Below are positions 55,520 through 64,000 of a stretch of 64,000 nucleotides of DNA, piece by piece. Within the stretch, counting starts at the first letter, position 1. Every line of letters starts with the position of its first letter. The stretch is from Stutzerimonas stutzeri (GTDB taxonomy: Bacteria; Pseudomonadota; Gammaproteobacteria; Pseudomonadales; Pseudomonadaceae), in assembly GCF_024448695.1 (NCBI RefSeq), contig NZ_JAMOHY010000001.1:1-64000 (forward strand), in the 5' to 3' direction. Position numbers and translations under genes: made by a program. The notes beneath the pieces were generated by a model, which saw nothing but the letters and a program-made list of their open reading frames with translations, was not told where the DNA came from and did no database searches.

Positions 55520-56494
55520 ATGAGCCAGAGCAGCCAGCTGATCGAAACCGCGCGGCGCACCATCAGCATGGAAATCGAAGCGGTCGAACAACTCAAGGCG
55601 CGTATCGACGAGACGTTCGTCAGGGCTTGTGAACTCATTCTGCAATGCAAGGGGCGCGTGGTCGTGGTCGGCATGGGCAAATCCGGCCATATCGGCAACA
55701 AGATCGCCGCCACCCTGGCCAGCACCGGAACCCCGGCATTTTTCGTTCATCCTGCGGAAGCCAGTCATGGCGACATGGGCATGATCACCAAAGACGATGT
55801 TGTGCTGGCCCTTTCAAATTCCGGCACCACCAACGAAATCGTCACCCTGCTGCCACTGATCAAACGCCTGGGCATTACCCTGATCAGCATGACCGGCAAC
55901 CCCCTGTCGCTGCTTGCCAGATCGGCAGCCGTCAACATCGATGCCAGCGTCAGCACCGAAGCCTGCCCACTGAATCTCGCCCCAACCTCTTCCACCACGG
56001 CCAGCCTGGTCCTCGGGGATGCGCTGGCCATTGCCCTGCTCGAAGCACGCGGCTTTACCGCCGAGGATTTCGCCTTCTCCCATCCGGGCGGAGCGCTTGG
56101 CCGCCGCCTGCTGCTCAAGGTGGATAACGTGATGCATTCCGGCGACAGCTTGCCGCAGGTAACATGCGGCACATCCCTGCGCGATGCGCTGCTGGAAATG
56201 ACCCAGAAAGGCCTAGGCATGACAGTGGTCATCGCCGACGATGGCAGCCTGGCCGGCATCTTCACCGACGGCGATCTGCGCCGCACCCTGGACAAGGGCA
56301 TAGACGTGCGACAGGCCAGTATCGATCAGGTCATGACCGTGCGCGGCAAGACCGCCAATGCCGAGATGCTCGCCGCCGAGGCCCTGAAAATCATGGAAGA
56401 CAACAAGATAAATTCGCTGGTTGTGGTGGACGCCGAGGACCGCCCGGTCGGCGCTCTGAACATGCACGACCTGTTGCGCGCCGGAGTCATGTGA
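55520..56494 (+). CDS. kdsD: D-arabinose 5-phosphate isomerase
   Basis: A 324-residue enzyme converting ribulose 5-phosphate to arabinose 5-phosphate, first step to Kdo. SIS domain (about 35-175) with VVVGMGKSGHIGNKIAATLA and ALSNSGTTNEIVTLLP, then two CBS domains (about 205-324). Start MSQSSQLIETARRT is chosen over an upstream frame to 55403. Its TGA at 56492-56494 abuts the kdsC ATG. Head of kdsD-kdsC-lptC-lptA-lptB. Confidence 0.96.
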   Translation: MSQSSQLIETARRTISMEIEAVEQLKARIDETFVRACELILQCKGRVVVVGMGKSGHIGNKIAATLASTGTPAFFVHPAEASHGDMGMITKDDVVLALSNSGTTNEIVTLLPLIKRLGITLISMTGNPLSLLARSAAVNIDASVSTEACPLNLAPTSSTTASLVLGDALAIALLEARGFTAEDFAFSHPGGALGRRLLLKVDNVMHSGDSLPQVTCGTSLRDALLEMTQKGLGMTVVIADDGSLAGIFTDGDLRRTLDKGIDVRQASIDQVMTVRGKTANAEMLAAEALKIMEDNKINSLVVVDAEDRPVGALNMHDLLRAGVM

Positions 56495-57016
56495 ATGAAT
56501 GACCTCCTGCGACGCGCCCGCGATATCCGCCTGGCCATTTTCGATGTCGATGGCGTCCTGACTGATGGCAAACTGTACTTCCTGGTTGATGGCAGCGAAT
56601 TCAAGACGTTCAATACACTGGACGGCCACGGCATCAAGATGCTGATCAACTCCGGCGTGCGCACCGCGATCATCAGCGGCCGCAAGACCCCCGTTGTCGA
56701 GCGTCGGGCGCAAAACCTGGGCATCCAGCATCTCTATCAGGGCCGCGAAGACAAGCTGGTGGTGCTTGATGAATTGCTCGCCGAACTGGGGCTCGACTAC
56801 GCTGAAGTCGCCTACCTCGGCGACGACCTCCCAGACCTGCCGGTCATTCGCCGGGTTGGCCTGGGCATGGCCGTGGCCAGCGCCGATGCCTTTGTCCGCG
56901 AACATGCACACGGCGTCACCAGCGCCCGCGGCGGCGAGGGTGCAGCACGGGAATTCTGCGAGCTGATCATGCGCGCCCAGGGCACTCTCGAAGCTGCCCA
57001 GTCCGCTTATCTCTAG
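56495..57016 (+). CDS. kdsC: Kdo-8-phosphate phosphatase
   Basis: A 173-residue HAD phosphatase (C0 type) releasing phosphate from Kdo 8-phosphate. HAD motif I IFDVDGVLTDGKLYF near 16-30 with the nucleophile Asp, motif II IISGRKTP near 65 and motif IV YLGDDLPDLPV near 108. Starts immediately after kdsD without a gap. Confidence 0.96.
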   Translation: MNDLLRRARDIRLAIFDVDGVLTDGKLYFLVDGSEFKTFNTLDGHGIKMLINSGVRTAIISGRKTPVVERRAQNLGIQHLYQGREDKLVVLDELLAELGLDYAEVAYLGDDLPDLPVIRRVGLGMAVASADAFVREHAHGVTSARGGEGAAREFCELIMRAQGTLEAAQSAYL

Positions 57017-57024
57017 AGGTTTCG

Positions 57025-57597
57025 ATGCTGAGCAAAATTCGTCTTCCCATTATCCTGCTGCTGATTGCACTGCTCCTGGTTGCTGCCGGCTACTGGAATA
57101 TCCGCCCGGAAAGCTTCATGCAGCAACCGCGCACACCCTCGACCGAGGAATCACCGATCGATTTCTACGTGATCAACTCCCGCACCATCCAGTATCAACC
57201 GGACGGCAAGCGCAACTACGAGTTGACCGCCGAAAAACTGGAGCACATCAAGGCCAGCGACATCAGCCTGCTGACCCGCCCCAACCTGCACTCCTACCGT
57301 GGCGCCGAGCTGCCCTGGCACATCTCCAGCGAGCGCGGTGAAGTAGGCCCCCAAGGTGAGGAAGTCGAGCTGATCGACAACGTTCGTATCGAGCGTACCG
57401 ACGCCAAAGGCCGCCCGACCATCATCACCACCAGCCGGATGACGGTACTTCCCGACAAGGATTATGCCGAGACCGGTCAACCCGTTAGAATCGTCGCCGC
57501 AAACGGCGTGACCACTGCCACGGGCATGAAAGCGTATCTGAATGAAAGCAGGATGCTCCTGCTATCCAACGTAAGAGGCCAGCATGAGCTGCGTTAA
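57025..57597 (+). CDS. lptC: LPS export protein LptC
   Basis: A 190-residue bitopic inner-membrane protein: TM at about 8-24 (PIILLLIALLLVAAGYW), then a periplasmic beta-jellyroll (IDFYVINSRTIQYQPDGKRN near 46-65). It passes LPS from LptB2FG to LptA. Overlaps lptA by 14 bases. Confidence 0.92.
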   Translation: MLSKIRLPIILLLIALLLVAAGYWNIRPESFMQQPRTPSTEESPIDFYVINSRTIQYQPDGKRNYELTAEKLEHIKASDISLLTRPNLHSYRGAELPWHISSERGEVGPQGEEVELIDNVRIERTDAKGRPTIITTSRMTVLPDKDYAETGQPVRIVAANGVTTATGMKAYLNESRMLLLSNVRGQHELR

Positions 57598-58147
57598 GAC
57601 TTTCCCATTCCTGCTCGGATTGAGCATTTTCCTGCTCGCTAGCAACGCCCACGCGCTCCCTGAAGATCGCAACCAGCCGATCCGCATTCAGGCAGACACC
57701 GCCGAACTGGACGACCGTCAGGGCGTCGCCGTGTATCGCGGCGACGTGGTCATCACTCAGGGCACAATGAAGATCACTGGCGACACCGTGACCATCACCC
57801 AGGACGCCAACGGCGATGTTGAGGTCTTTACCTCCATCGGCAAGCCCGCCTACTACGAGCAGAAGCCGGCGGTGGACAAGGAAATCGTCAAGGCTTACGG
57901 CTTGACCATCCAGTACTTCGCAGCCAACGAACGCATCATTCTCATCGACCAGGCCAAGGTCATTCAGGAAGGCAACACCTTCGAGGGCGAGAAGATCGTC
58001 TATGACACCCTGCGCCAGATCGTCAATGCCGGTCGCGCCACCAATATCGACGTGACCAGCCCGCGTCCACGCGTGGACATGGTCATCCAGCCGCGCAAGA
58101 AGGAAACCCCCGCCACCGAAACACAGGCCGCGGAGCAGAGCGAGTAA
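57584..58147 (+). CDS. lptA: LPS periplasmic bridge protein LptA
   Basis: A 187-residue protein with signal peptide (cleavage after HA near 24; mature [20 protein letters not shown]) and an OstA/LptA jellyroll with [20 protein letters not shown] near 45-64. C-terminal 25 residues are polar and disordered. Overlaps lptC; its TAA overlaps the lptB ATG by one base. Confidence 0.95.
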   Translation: MSCVKTFPFLLGLSIFLLASNAHALPEDRNQPIRIQADTAELDDRQGVAVYRGDVVITQGTMKITGDTVTITQDANGDVEVFTSIGKPAYYEQKPAVDKEIVKAYGLTIQYFAANERIILIDQAKVIQEGNTFEGEKIVYDTLRQIVNAGRATNIDVTSPRPRVDMVIQPRKKETPATETQAAEQSE

Positions 58148-58872
58148 TGGCAACTCTCAAGGCCCAGCATCTGGCCAAAAGCTACAAGAGCCGCCAGGTC
58201 GTCCGTGACGTCAGCCTGTCCATCGAGAGCGGGCAGATCGTCGGCCTGCTGGGGCCGAACGGGGCCGGCAAAACCACCTGCTTTTACATGATTGTCGGGC
58301 TGGTGAAAGCCGACCAGGGGCGCGTGCTGATCGACGATCAGGATGTCACTCACCTGCCCATGCATGGCCGCGCACGCGCCGGCATCGGCTACCTGCCGCA
58401 GGAAGCCTCGATCTTCCGCAAGCTGTCGGTTTCAGACAACATCATGGCCATCCTCGAAACCCGCAAGGACCTGGATCGCAGTGCTCGCCAGCAAGCCCTC
58501 GAAAGCCTGCTTCAGGAGTTTCACATCAGCCATATCCGCGACAGCCTCGGCATGAGCCTGTCCGGAGGCGAACGACGTCGCGTCGAGATCGCCCGCGCAC
58601 TGGCGACGGCGCCCAAGTTCATCCTGCTGGACGAACCTTTCGCCGGCGTCGACCCGATTTCAGTCGGCGACATCAAGCAGATCATCCACCACCTCAAGGC
58701 CAAGGGCATCGGTGTGCTGATCACTGATCACAACGTGCGCGAAACGCTGGACATCTGCGAAACCGCCTACATCGTCAACGATGGCCAACTGATCGCCGAA
58801 GGCGATGCACAGACGATCCTTGACAATCAACTGGTCAAGGATGTCTATCTGGGGCATGAGTTCCGCCTGTAA
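58147..58872 (+). CDS. lptB: LPS export ATPase LptB
   Basis: A 241-residue ABC ATPase: Walker [17 protein letters not shown] near 37-52, Q-loop [14 protein letters not shown] near 83, signature [15 protein letters not shown] near 138, Walker [14 protein letters not shown] near 158. Powers LPS extraction with LptFG. rpoN follows 145 bases downstream, a classical arrangement. Confidence 0.97.
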   Translation: MATLKAQHLAKSYKSRQVVRDVSLSIESGQIVGLLGPNGAGKTTCFYMIVGLVKADQGRVLIDDQDVTHLPMHGRARAGIGYLPQEASIFRKLSVSDNIMAILETRKDLDRSARQQALESLLQEFHISHIRDSLGMSLSGGERRRVEIARALATAPKFILLDEPFAGVDPISVGDIKQIIHHLKAKGIGVLITDHNVRETLDICETAYIVNDGQLIAEGDAQTILDNQLVKDVYLGHEFRL

Positions 58873-58929
58873 TCAGGCTTTCATCCGCCAGGGTGAATCA
58901 GGGCTAGCCAACCGCTTCCTGTTCAGGCA

Positions 58930-58935
58930 TATAAT
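58930..58935 (+). promoter_or_regulatory. possible -10 element of rpoN
   Basis: TATAAT in GGCATATAATTTGC, 82 bases before the rpoN ATG; no convincing -35. Confidence 0.4.
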
Positions 58936-59016
58936 TTGCTTACATCGGCGCGCCAGCGCCAGCGAAGTCTGAACAGGCGCGATTGCGCCGGCACACAAGG
59001 TTCAAAGTCCTCTGCC

Positions 59017-60525
59017 ATGAAAGCATCGCTAGTCCTGAAGATGGGCCAGCAGCTGACGATGACACCGCAGCTGCAACAAGCCATACGATTGCTCCAGCTC
59101 TCGACCCTCGACCTCCAGCAGGAAATACAGGAAGCGCTGGACTCCAATCCCATGCTCGAACGCGAAGAAGACGGGGACGACTTCGACAACCCCGATCCAA
59201 TGGCCGAGTCACTCGACAAGAAAGCCGAGAACACTCCCGCTGAGCACAGCAGCTCGGACAGCCAGTACGAGGAGCCCATCAATACGGTGGAGAATCTCGA
59301 GGAAGGCGATTGGGGTGAGCGCATTCCCAATGAGCTGCCGGTCGATACTGCCTGGGAAGACATCTACCAGACCAGCGCCAGCAGCCTGCCCAGCAATGAC
59401 GACGATGAATGGGACTTCACCACTCGCACCTCGTCGGGCGAAAGCCTGCAGTCCCATCTGCTCTGGCAGCTCAATCTGGCCCCCATGAGCGATACCGATC
59501 GCCTGATCGCCACCACCCTGATCGACTGCATCAATCCCCAGGGCTACCTGGATGAAAGCCTTGAGGAAGTGCTCGAGTCCTTCGACCCCGAGCTGGATAT
59601 CGAACTCGACGAAATCGAGGTGGTACTGCACCGCATTCAGCAATTCGAGCCTGCCGGCATCGGCGCACGCGACTTGCGCGAGTGCTTGTTGCTGCAACTG
59701 CGCCAGTTACCCGAACAGACCGCCTGGCTCAACCAGGCCACTCAACTGGTCAGCGATCATCTGGACATTCTTGGCAGCCGTGACTACAGCCTGCTGATGC
59801 GGCGCATGAAGCTCAAGGAAGACGAACTGCGCCAGGTCATCGACCTGATCCAGTCACTCAACCCACGCCCAGGTTCACAGATCGAAACGAGCGAACCGGA
59901 ATACATCGTCCCCGATGTAATCGTGCGCAAAGACAACAACCGCTGGCTGGTCGAACTAAACCAGGAAGCGATGCCTCGTCTGCGCGTCAACGCCCAGTAC
60001 GCCAGCTTCGTCAAACGGGCCGACTCCAGCGCCGACAATACCTTCATGCGCAATCAGCTGCAGGAAGCACGCTGGTTCATCAAGAGCCTGCTAAGCCGCA
60101 ACGAAACCCTGATGAAGGTCGCCACCCAGATCGTCGAGCATCAGCGTGGCTTTCTCGAGCATGGTGACGAAGCGATGAAGCCGCTGGTATTGCATGACAT
60201 CGCCGAAGTGGTCGGCATGCACGAATCGACCATTTCACGTGTCACCACCCAGAAATACATGCATACACCGCGTGGCATCTACGAGTTGAAATACTTCTTC
60301 TCAAGCCACGTCAGCACAGCCGAAGGGGGCGAATGCTCATCCACGGCCATTCGCGCAATCATCAAAAAGCTGGTGGCTGCGGAAAACCCCAAAAAGCCAT
60401 TGAGTGACAGCAAGATCGCTGGTCTACTTGAGGAGCAAGGTATCCAGGTGGCACGTCGCACCGTCGCCAAATACCGGGAGTCCTTGGGGATTGCGCCGTC
60501 CAGCGAGCGCAAGCGGCTGTTGTGA
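59017..60525 (+). CDS. rpoN: RNA polymerase sigma-54 factor
   Basis: A 502-residue sigma-54: Gln/Leu-rich region I ([20 protein letters not shown], about 1-50), acidic region II (about 50-120), core-binding domain, and a C-terminal DNA-binding domain with HTH and the RpoN box [10 protein letters not shown] near 480. Start at 59017 is preferred to the upstream open frame (58936). Drives nitrogen, motility and NO-response genes; the hmp promoter in this window is a candidate target. Confidence 0.97.
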   Translation: MKASLVLKMGQQLTMTPQLQQAIRLLQLSTLDLQQEIQEALDSNPMLEREEDGDDFDNPDPMAESLDKKAENTPAEHSSSDSQYEEPINTVENLEEGDWGERIPNELPVDTAWEDIYQTSASSLPSNDDDEWDFTTRTSSGESLQSHLLWQLNLAPMSDTDRLIATTLIDCINPQGYLDESLEEVLESFDPELDIELDEIEVVLHRIQQFEPAGIGARDLRECLLLQLRQLPEQTAWLNQATQLVSDHLDILGSRDYSLLMRRMKLKEDELRQVIDLIQSLNPRPGSQIETSEPEYIVPDVIVRKDNNRWLVELNQEAMPRLRVNAQYASFVKRADSSADNTFMRNQLQEARWFIKSLLSRNETLMKVATQIVEHQRGFLEHGDEAMKPLVLHDIAEVVGMHESTISRVTTQKYMHTPRGIYELKYFFSSHVSTAEGGECSSTAIRAIIKKLVAAENPKKPLSDSKIAGLLEEQGIQVARRTVAKYRESLGIAPSSERKRLL

Positions 60526-60620
60526 TGACAGGTTCGCTGTAAAGCCAGGCACCCTGGCCGATTTCTTCCGGCGACGGGCTCAGGCCCGTCCATTCGCATG
60601 AGGCAAAGAGGAGAAGCAGT

Positions 60621-60929
60621 ATGCAAGTCAAAATCACTGGCCTTCATCTGGAAGTAACCGAAGCACTGCGCGACTATATCGATGAGAAACTGCAGCGACT
60701 GGAAAGGCATTTCGATCGCATCATCGATATCCAGGTCGTGTTGCAAGTCGAGAAATTGAAGCAAAAGGCCGAGGCCACCATGCATATCGCAGGTCGCGAA
60801 GTGGTCGCCAATGCCGAACACGAAGACATGTACGCTGCGATAGACCTGCTCGCCGACAAGCTCGACCGGCAGTTGATCAAGCACAAAGAGAAACAACTCG
60901 ACCATAACCAGGGTGCCGTGGCTCGCTGA
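60621..60929 (+). CDS. hpf: ribosome hibernation-promoting factor (short HPF)
   Basis: A 102-residue S30AE/YfiA-type protein starting MQVKITGLHLEVTEALRDYI. It lacks the C-terminal dimerisation domain of long HPF, so acts with Rmf to form 100S ribosomes in stationary phase. Good AAGAGGAGAAG ribosome site. Between rpoN and ptsN (3-base gap), as in most pseudomonads. Confidence 0.95.
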   Translation: MQVKITGLHLEVTEALRDYIDEKLQRLERHFDRIIDIQVVLQVEKLKQKAEATMHIAGREVVANAEHEDMYAAIDLLADKLDRQLIKHKEKQLDHNQGAVAR

Positions 60930-60932
60930 CCC

Positions 60933-61397
60933 ATGATCCGACTCGAAGACATACTTACTCCCGGACGTTCACTCGTGAACGTACCGGGCGGCAGCAAGAA
61001 GCGCGTCCTGGAGCAGATCGCCAAGGTGATCGGCCAGGACCTCTCCGATCTCGATACCCAGAGCATTTTCGAAAGCTTCGTTGCGCGCGAAAAGCTCGGG
61101 TCCACCGGTTTCGGCAATGGCATCGCCATACCACACTGCCGGATGACCGGCTGCCTGACGCCGCTCAGCGCAGTATTGCGGCTTGATGCTCCGGTAGACT
61201 TCGACGCCATCGATGGCGCTCCGGTCGACCTGCTGTTCGTACTTCTGGTACCTGAAGCCGCAACCGACGAGCACCTCGAACTGCTTCGCCAGATCGCCAG
61301 CATGCTGGATCAGGAAGAAGTACGGGACCGGCTACGCAACGTCGCTACCGGCCAGGAGCTGTATCAGACTGTGGTCGATATCCAGCACGGCCACTAA
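60933..61397 (+). CDS. ptsN: nitrogen-PTS EIIA protein
   Basis: A 154-residue EIIA-Ntr with phospho-acceptor His in [13 protein letters not shown] near 68. It receives phosphate from PtsP via NPr and regulates K+ and nitrogen/carbon functions. Starts [13 protein letters not shown] just after hpf. Confidence 0.95.
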   Translation: MIRLEDILTPGRSLVNVPGGSKKRVLEQIAKVIGQDLSDLDTQSIFESFVAREKLGSTGFGNGIAIPHCRMTGCLTPLSAVLRLDAPVDFDAIDGAPVDLLFVLLVPEAATDEHLELLRQIASMLDQEEVRDRLRNVATGQELYQTVVDIQHGH

Positions 61398-61503
61398 CAG
61401 GCCGGATGATCCGCAACCAGGAGCGAGACGTGTCCGCAGTCAATCCTTCACGAATTTCGCACCACTGCTGCGTGCAGCAGGGCGGCTGCCGAACATCGCT
61501 GCC

Positions 61504-62361
61504 ATGCGCCTGATCATTGTCAGCGGGCGCTCCGGCTCAGGTAAGAGCACCGCCCTCGATGTTCTCGAAGACAATGGCTTCTATTGCATCGACAACCTCC
61601 CTGCCGGGTTGCTGCCGGAGCTGGCGGAAAAAGCCCTGCTGCATACCGAACTGCTGCAACCACAGGTCGCGGTCTCCATCGACGCACGTAATCTGCCGAG
61701 TCAACTCAAGCGCTTTCCAGAACTGCTCGAAGAGGCCCGTGCCCGGCATATCCAGTGTGACGTGCTCTATCTGGACGCCGCCGACGAGACGCTGCTCAAG
61801 CGCTTCTCGGAAACGCGGCGACGACACCCCCTGACCAATGAAAACCGCTCCCTGGCTGAAGCCATTCGCGATGAAGAGCAGCTACTGGCGCCGATCATCG
61901 ATCAGGCCGACCTGAAAATCGACACGACCAACCTCAATCTTTACCAACTGCGCGACTCACTGAAACTCCGCCTGCTGAACAAGCCCGAGCCCGGTACCGC
62001 CTTCCTCTTCGAGTCCTTCGGGTTCAAGCGTGGCATGCCGGTAGATGCCGACCTGGTCTTCGACGTCCGCTGCCTGCCCAACCCCTACTGGAGAGCCGAG
62101 CTGCGCGACTTTACAGGCCTGGAGCAACCCGTGATCGACTATCTGGACGCTCAGGTGGATGTGGAGGAAATGTTTCAGGACATCTTCGGCTACCTGAACA
62201 AGTGGCTCCCCCGGTTCGCCGCCAGCAACCGCGCCTATGTCACGGTGGCCATTGGCTGTACGGGCGGCCACCATCGCTCGGTCTACCTGGCAGAGCGACT
62301 CTGCCGAGCACTGCGCGAGCCACTGAAAAACGTCCAGGTCCGCCACCGCGATCTGGCCTAG
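61504..62361 (+). CDS. rapZ: RNase adapter protein RapZ
   Basis: A 285-residue protein with Walker [15 protein letters not shown] near 5-18 and Walker B-like FYCIDNLP, and a C-terminal RNA-binding domain with [18 protein letters not shown] near 250. RapZ binds nucleotides and, in enterics, directs RNase E to GlmZ sRNA; pseudomonad targets are unknown. Start [11 protein letters not shown] has a weak ribosome site; the frame is open upstream to 61213. Confidence 0.94.
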   Translation: MRLIIVSGRSGSGKSTALDVLEDNGFYCIDNLPAGLLPELAEKALLHTELLQPQVAVSIDARNLPSQLKRFPELLEEARARHIQCDVLYLDAADETLLKRFSETRRRHPLTNENRSLAEAIRDEEQLLAPIIDQADLKIDTTNLNLYQLRDSLKLRLLNKPEPGTAFLFESFGFKRGMPVDADLVFDVRCLPNPYWRAELRDFTGLEQPVIDYLDAQVDVEEMFQDIFGYLNKWLPRFAASNRAYVTVAIGCTGGHHRSVYLAERLCRALREPLKNVQVRHRDLA

Positions 62362-62369
62362 GAATCCAC

Positions 62370-62642
62370 ATGCCTTCCTGCGAAATCACCATCATCAACA
62401 AGCTGGGTCTGCATGCCCGCGCGGCAGCCAAGTTCGTCGGCGTCGCCAATCAGTTTCCGTGCGACATCCGAGTCGGGCACGGGCTTTCCAGCCTGGTCAA
62501 CGGCAAAAGCATCATGGCCGTGATGATGCTCGCCGCCAGCAAAGGCACCACTCTGCACCTGCAGACCGAAGGCCAGCAGGAAGAAGAAGCCCTCAAGGCC
62601 CTGGTGGCACTGGTTGAGGACTACTTCGAGGAAGGGGAATAA
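62370..62642 (+). CDS. ptsO: nitrogen-PTS phosphocarrier NPr
   Basis: A 90-residue HPr-like protein with phospho-His in KLGLHARAAAKF near 15 and the Ser region GKSIMAVMML near 46. Relays phosphate from PtsP to PtsN. Eight bases after rapZ. Confidence 0.95.
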   Translation: MPSCEITIINKLGLHARAAAKFVGVANQFPCDIRVGHGLSSLVNGKSIMAVMMLAASKGTTLHLQTEGQQEEEALKALVALVEDYFEEGE

Positions 62643-62659
62643 GGCGGTACCAGCGCCCC

Positions 62660-64000
62660 TTAGCTCCCGGCTACCTTCATGCGCTCGATAAGTACCGATC
62701 CGGTGTGGATGCTGCTGCGTGTCTCGGTGTCGCAACCCACCGCGGCGATCTGCCTGAACATGTCACGCAGATTGCCTGCAATGGTCACTTCCTGGACCGG
62801 AAACTGGATCTCGCCATTCTCCACCCAGAATCCACCGGCGCCACGCGAGTAGTCGCCAGTCACCAGGTTCAACCCCTGCCCCATCAGTTCGGTAACCAGC
62901 AGGCCGCGCCCCATACGGCGGATCAGGGCAGCCTGGTCCTCATCGCCGTGACTGACGAACAGGTTGTGCACGCCGCCGGCATTGGCGGTGCTGGGCATGC
63001 CCAGCTTGCGGCCCGAGTAGGTCCCCAACACGTAGGACACGAGCTTGCCGTTCTCGACAAAAGGCTTCGCATAAGTCGCCAGACCATCGCCGTCATAGGC
63101 TGCACTGGCCAACCCGCGCGGTAGATGCGGGCGCTCATCGAGGCTCAGCCACTCGGGAAATAGCGTCTGCCCCAGCGAGCCTTCCAGATAGGATGACTTG
63201 CGATAGAGATTGCCGCCGGAAATGGCAGCAAGAAAGTGGCCGAACAAACCGGTCGCGAGCTCCGATGAAAACAACACTGGCACATCACAGGTCGGCACCG
63301 GCCGGGCACCCAGACGCCGTACGGCACGCTCGGCAGCACGCCGGCCAATCACCTCGGGGGTTGCCAGCTCGCTGGCAATACGGCTGACGTCATAGTGATA
63401 GTCACGCTGCATCTGCCCCCCGGACTCGGCGATCATCACGCAGCTCAGGCTGTGCCGGCTGCTGCAATGAGCGCCGATAAAGCCGTTGCTGTTGCCATAG
63501 CCACGACAGCCCCGGTGGGTACTCAGCGTGGTTCCATCGGCATTGAGAATGCGCTTGTCTGCAGCAAAGGCAGCGGCCTCGCAGCCGAGCGCAAGCTCCA
63601 CGGCCTCGTCCGGAGAAATTTCCCAGGGATGATACAGGTCCAGGTCAGCCACCTCCGTGGCCATCAACGCAGGATCGGCGAGCCCGGCAAACTCATCTTC
63701 CGAAGCATGCCTGGCAATCGCCAGAGCAGCCGCGACCGTCTCCCGGATCGCTGCGTCACCGCTGCCAGTGGTGCTCGCCGAGCCCTTGCGCTGACCGACA
63801 TAAAGCGTGATGCCGAAGCCCTGATCACGGTTGAATTCGACAGTTTCAACCTCCCGCTGACGAACGCTCGTCGACAGCCCCTGCTCCATCGAGACGGATA
63901 CTTCGCAGGCGCTGGCGCCCTGACGGCCCGCCTCTTCGATGATGCGCGCAACCTGTTCGCGCAACCCCGGCAATGCTTGCGGGCCGATCCCCTCAACTTC
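62660..64000 (-). CDS. pmbA: metalloprotease-related protein PmbA (TldE), 5' end cut
   Basis: At least 446 residues visible of the TldE/PmbA subunit of the TldD-TldE protease, which helps mature peptides such as microcin and degrades unfolded helical peptides. Contains GYGNSNGFIGAHCSSRHSLS near 170, PVLFSSELATGLFGHFLAAI and SRGAGGFWVENGEIQFPVQE near 385. TldE lacks the HExxH of TldD, as expected. The frame is open through the right edge (residues VEGIGPQALPGLREQ precede the first TTG), so the true start is outside the window. Confidence 0.93.
   Translation of the reverse strand, partial: EVEGIGPQALPGLREQVARIIEEAGRQGASACEVSVSMEQGLSTSVRQREVETVEFNRDQGFGITLYVGQRKGSASTTGSGDAAIRETVAAALAIARHASEDEFAGLADPALMATEVADLDLYHPWEISPDEAVELALGCEAAAFAADKRILNADGTTLSTHRGCRGYGNSNGFIGAHCSSRHSLSCVMIAESGGQMQRDYHYDVSRIASELATPEVIGRRAAERAVRRLGARPVPTCDVPVLFSSELATGLFGHFLAAISGGNLYRKSSYLEGSLGQTLFPEWLSLDERPHLPRGLASAAYDGDGLATYAKPFVENGKLVSYVLGTYSGRKLGMPSTANAGGVHNLFVSHGDEDQAALIRRMGRGLLVTELMGQGLNLVTGDYSRGAGGFWVENGEIQFPVQEVTIAGNLRDMFRQIAAVGCDTETRSSIHTGSVLIERMKVAGS

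Overview
The window is about 62% GC and carries a conserved gammaproteobacterial block (cysD-cysNC, algW, hisC-hisD-hisG-murA-ibaG, mlaFEDCB, kdsD-kdsC-lptCAB-rpoN-hpf-ptsN-rapZ-ptsO, pmbA). The gene order of this block, the gcl-hyi-glxR-ttuD-pyk cluster and the dcd/apbC-metG cluster point to Pseudomonas sensu lato, perhaps the stutzeri/mendocina side. This is judged from remembered gene order, not from a search. I see no phage, plasmid, CRISPR array, insertion-sequence transposase or island. It reads as ordinary core chromosome with a few accessory insertions.

Region by region. 1-3.9 kb: a DUF2383 protein, then a CusRS/CopRS/HprRS-type two-component system divergent from a secreted HbpS/GlcG-like heme-binding protein and a secreted hydroxyisourate-hydrolase-like protein, with a palindromic response-regulator box between them. 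3.9-11.7 kb: a LysR regulator divergent from the glyoxylate (glycerate pathway) genes gcl, hyi, glxR, ttuD and pyk, which turn glyoxylate into glycerate, 2-phosphoglycerate and pyruvate. 11.7-20.5 kb: urea channel, flavohemoprotein with a sigma-54/NorR-like promoter, KGG stress protein, diguanylate cyclase, a coiled-coil membrane protein, the argP/argO pair and Fe-superoxide dismutase. 20.7-27.2 kb: SDR enzyme, dcd, a cold-shock gene, apbC, metG, a CWC protein, an RsuA-type pseudouridine synthase and tRNA-Gly(CCC). 27.3-34.1 kb: modABC-modE behind a ModE operator, a convergent ZnuD-like TonB receptor with a Zur-like box, and putP. 34.3-41.3 kb: a small DUF3203-like protein, a second-type Lon protease behind a sigma-32-like promoter, a chagasin-like lipoprotein, a TrpX-type ABC transporter and ytoQ.

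From 41.4 kb to the end is the conserved envelope and nitrogen block: sulfate activation (cysD, cysNC), a Nif3-like protein, AlgW, histidine biosynthesis with a short HisG, MurA, IbaG, a PsiE-like protein inserted beside the Mla phospholipid transporter, Kdo synthesis and LPS export, RpoN, and the nitrogen-PTS genes. The last gene, pmbA, runs off the right edge.

Noncoding structure includes a family of about 30-bp hairpin repeats (GTAGGGTGGA...TCCACC), two MITE-like elements with AGGCC(G/A)TTG terminal repeats, a 15-bp perfect inverted repeat before ttuD, and several intrinsic terminators. The most interesting candidate system is the two-component/HbpS/HiuH locus: its box closely matches the E. 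coli HprR box as I remember it, and the kinase's sensor region lacks cysteines, so the HbpS-like protein may be its sensing partner.
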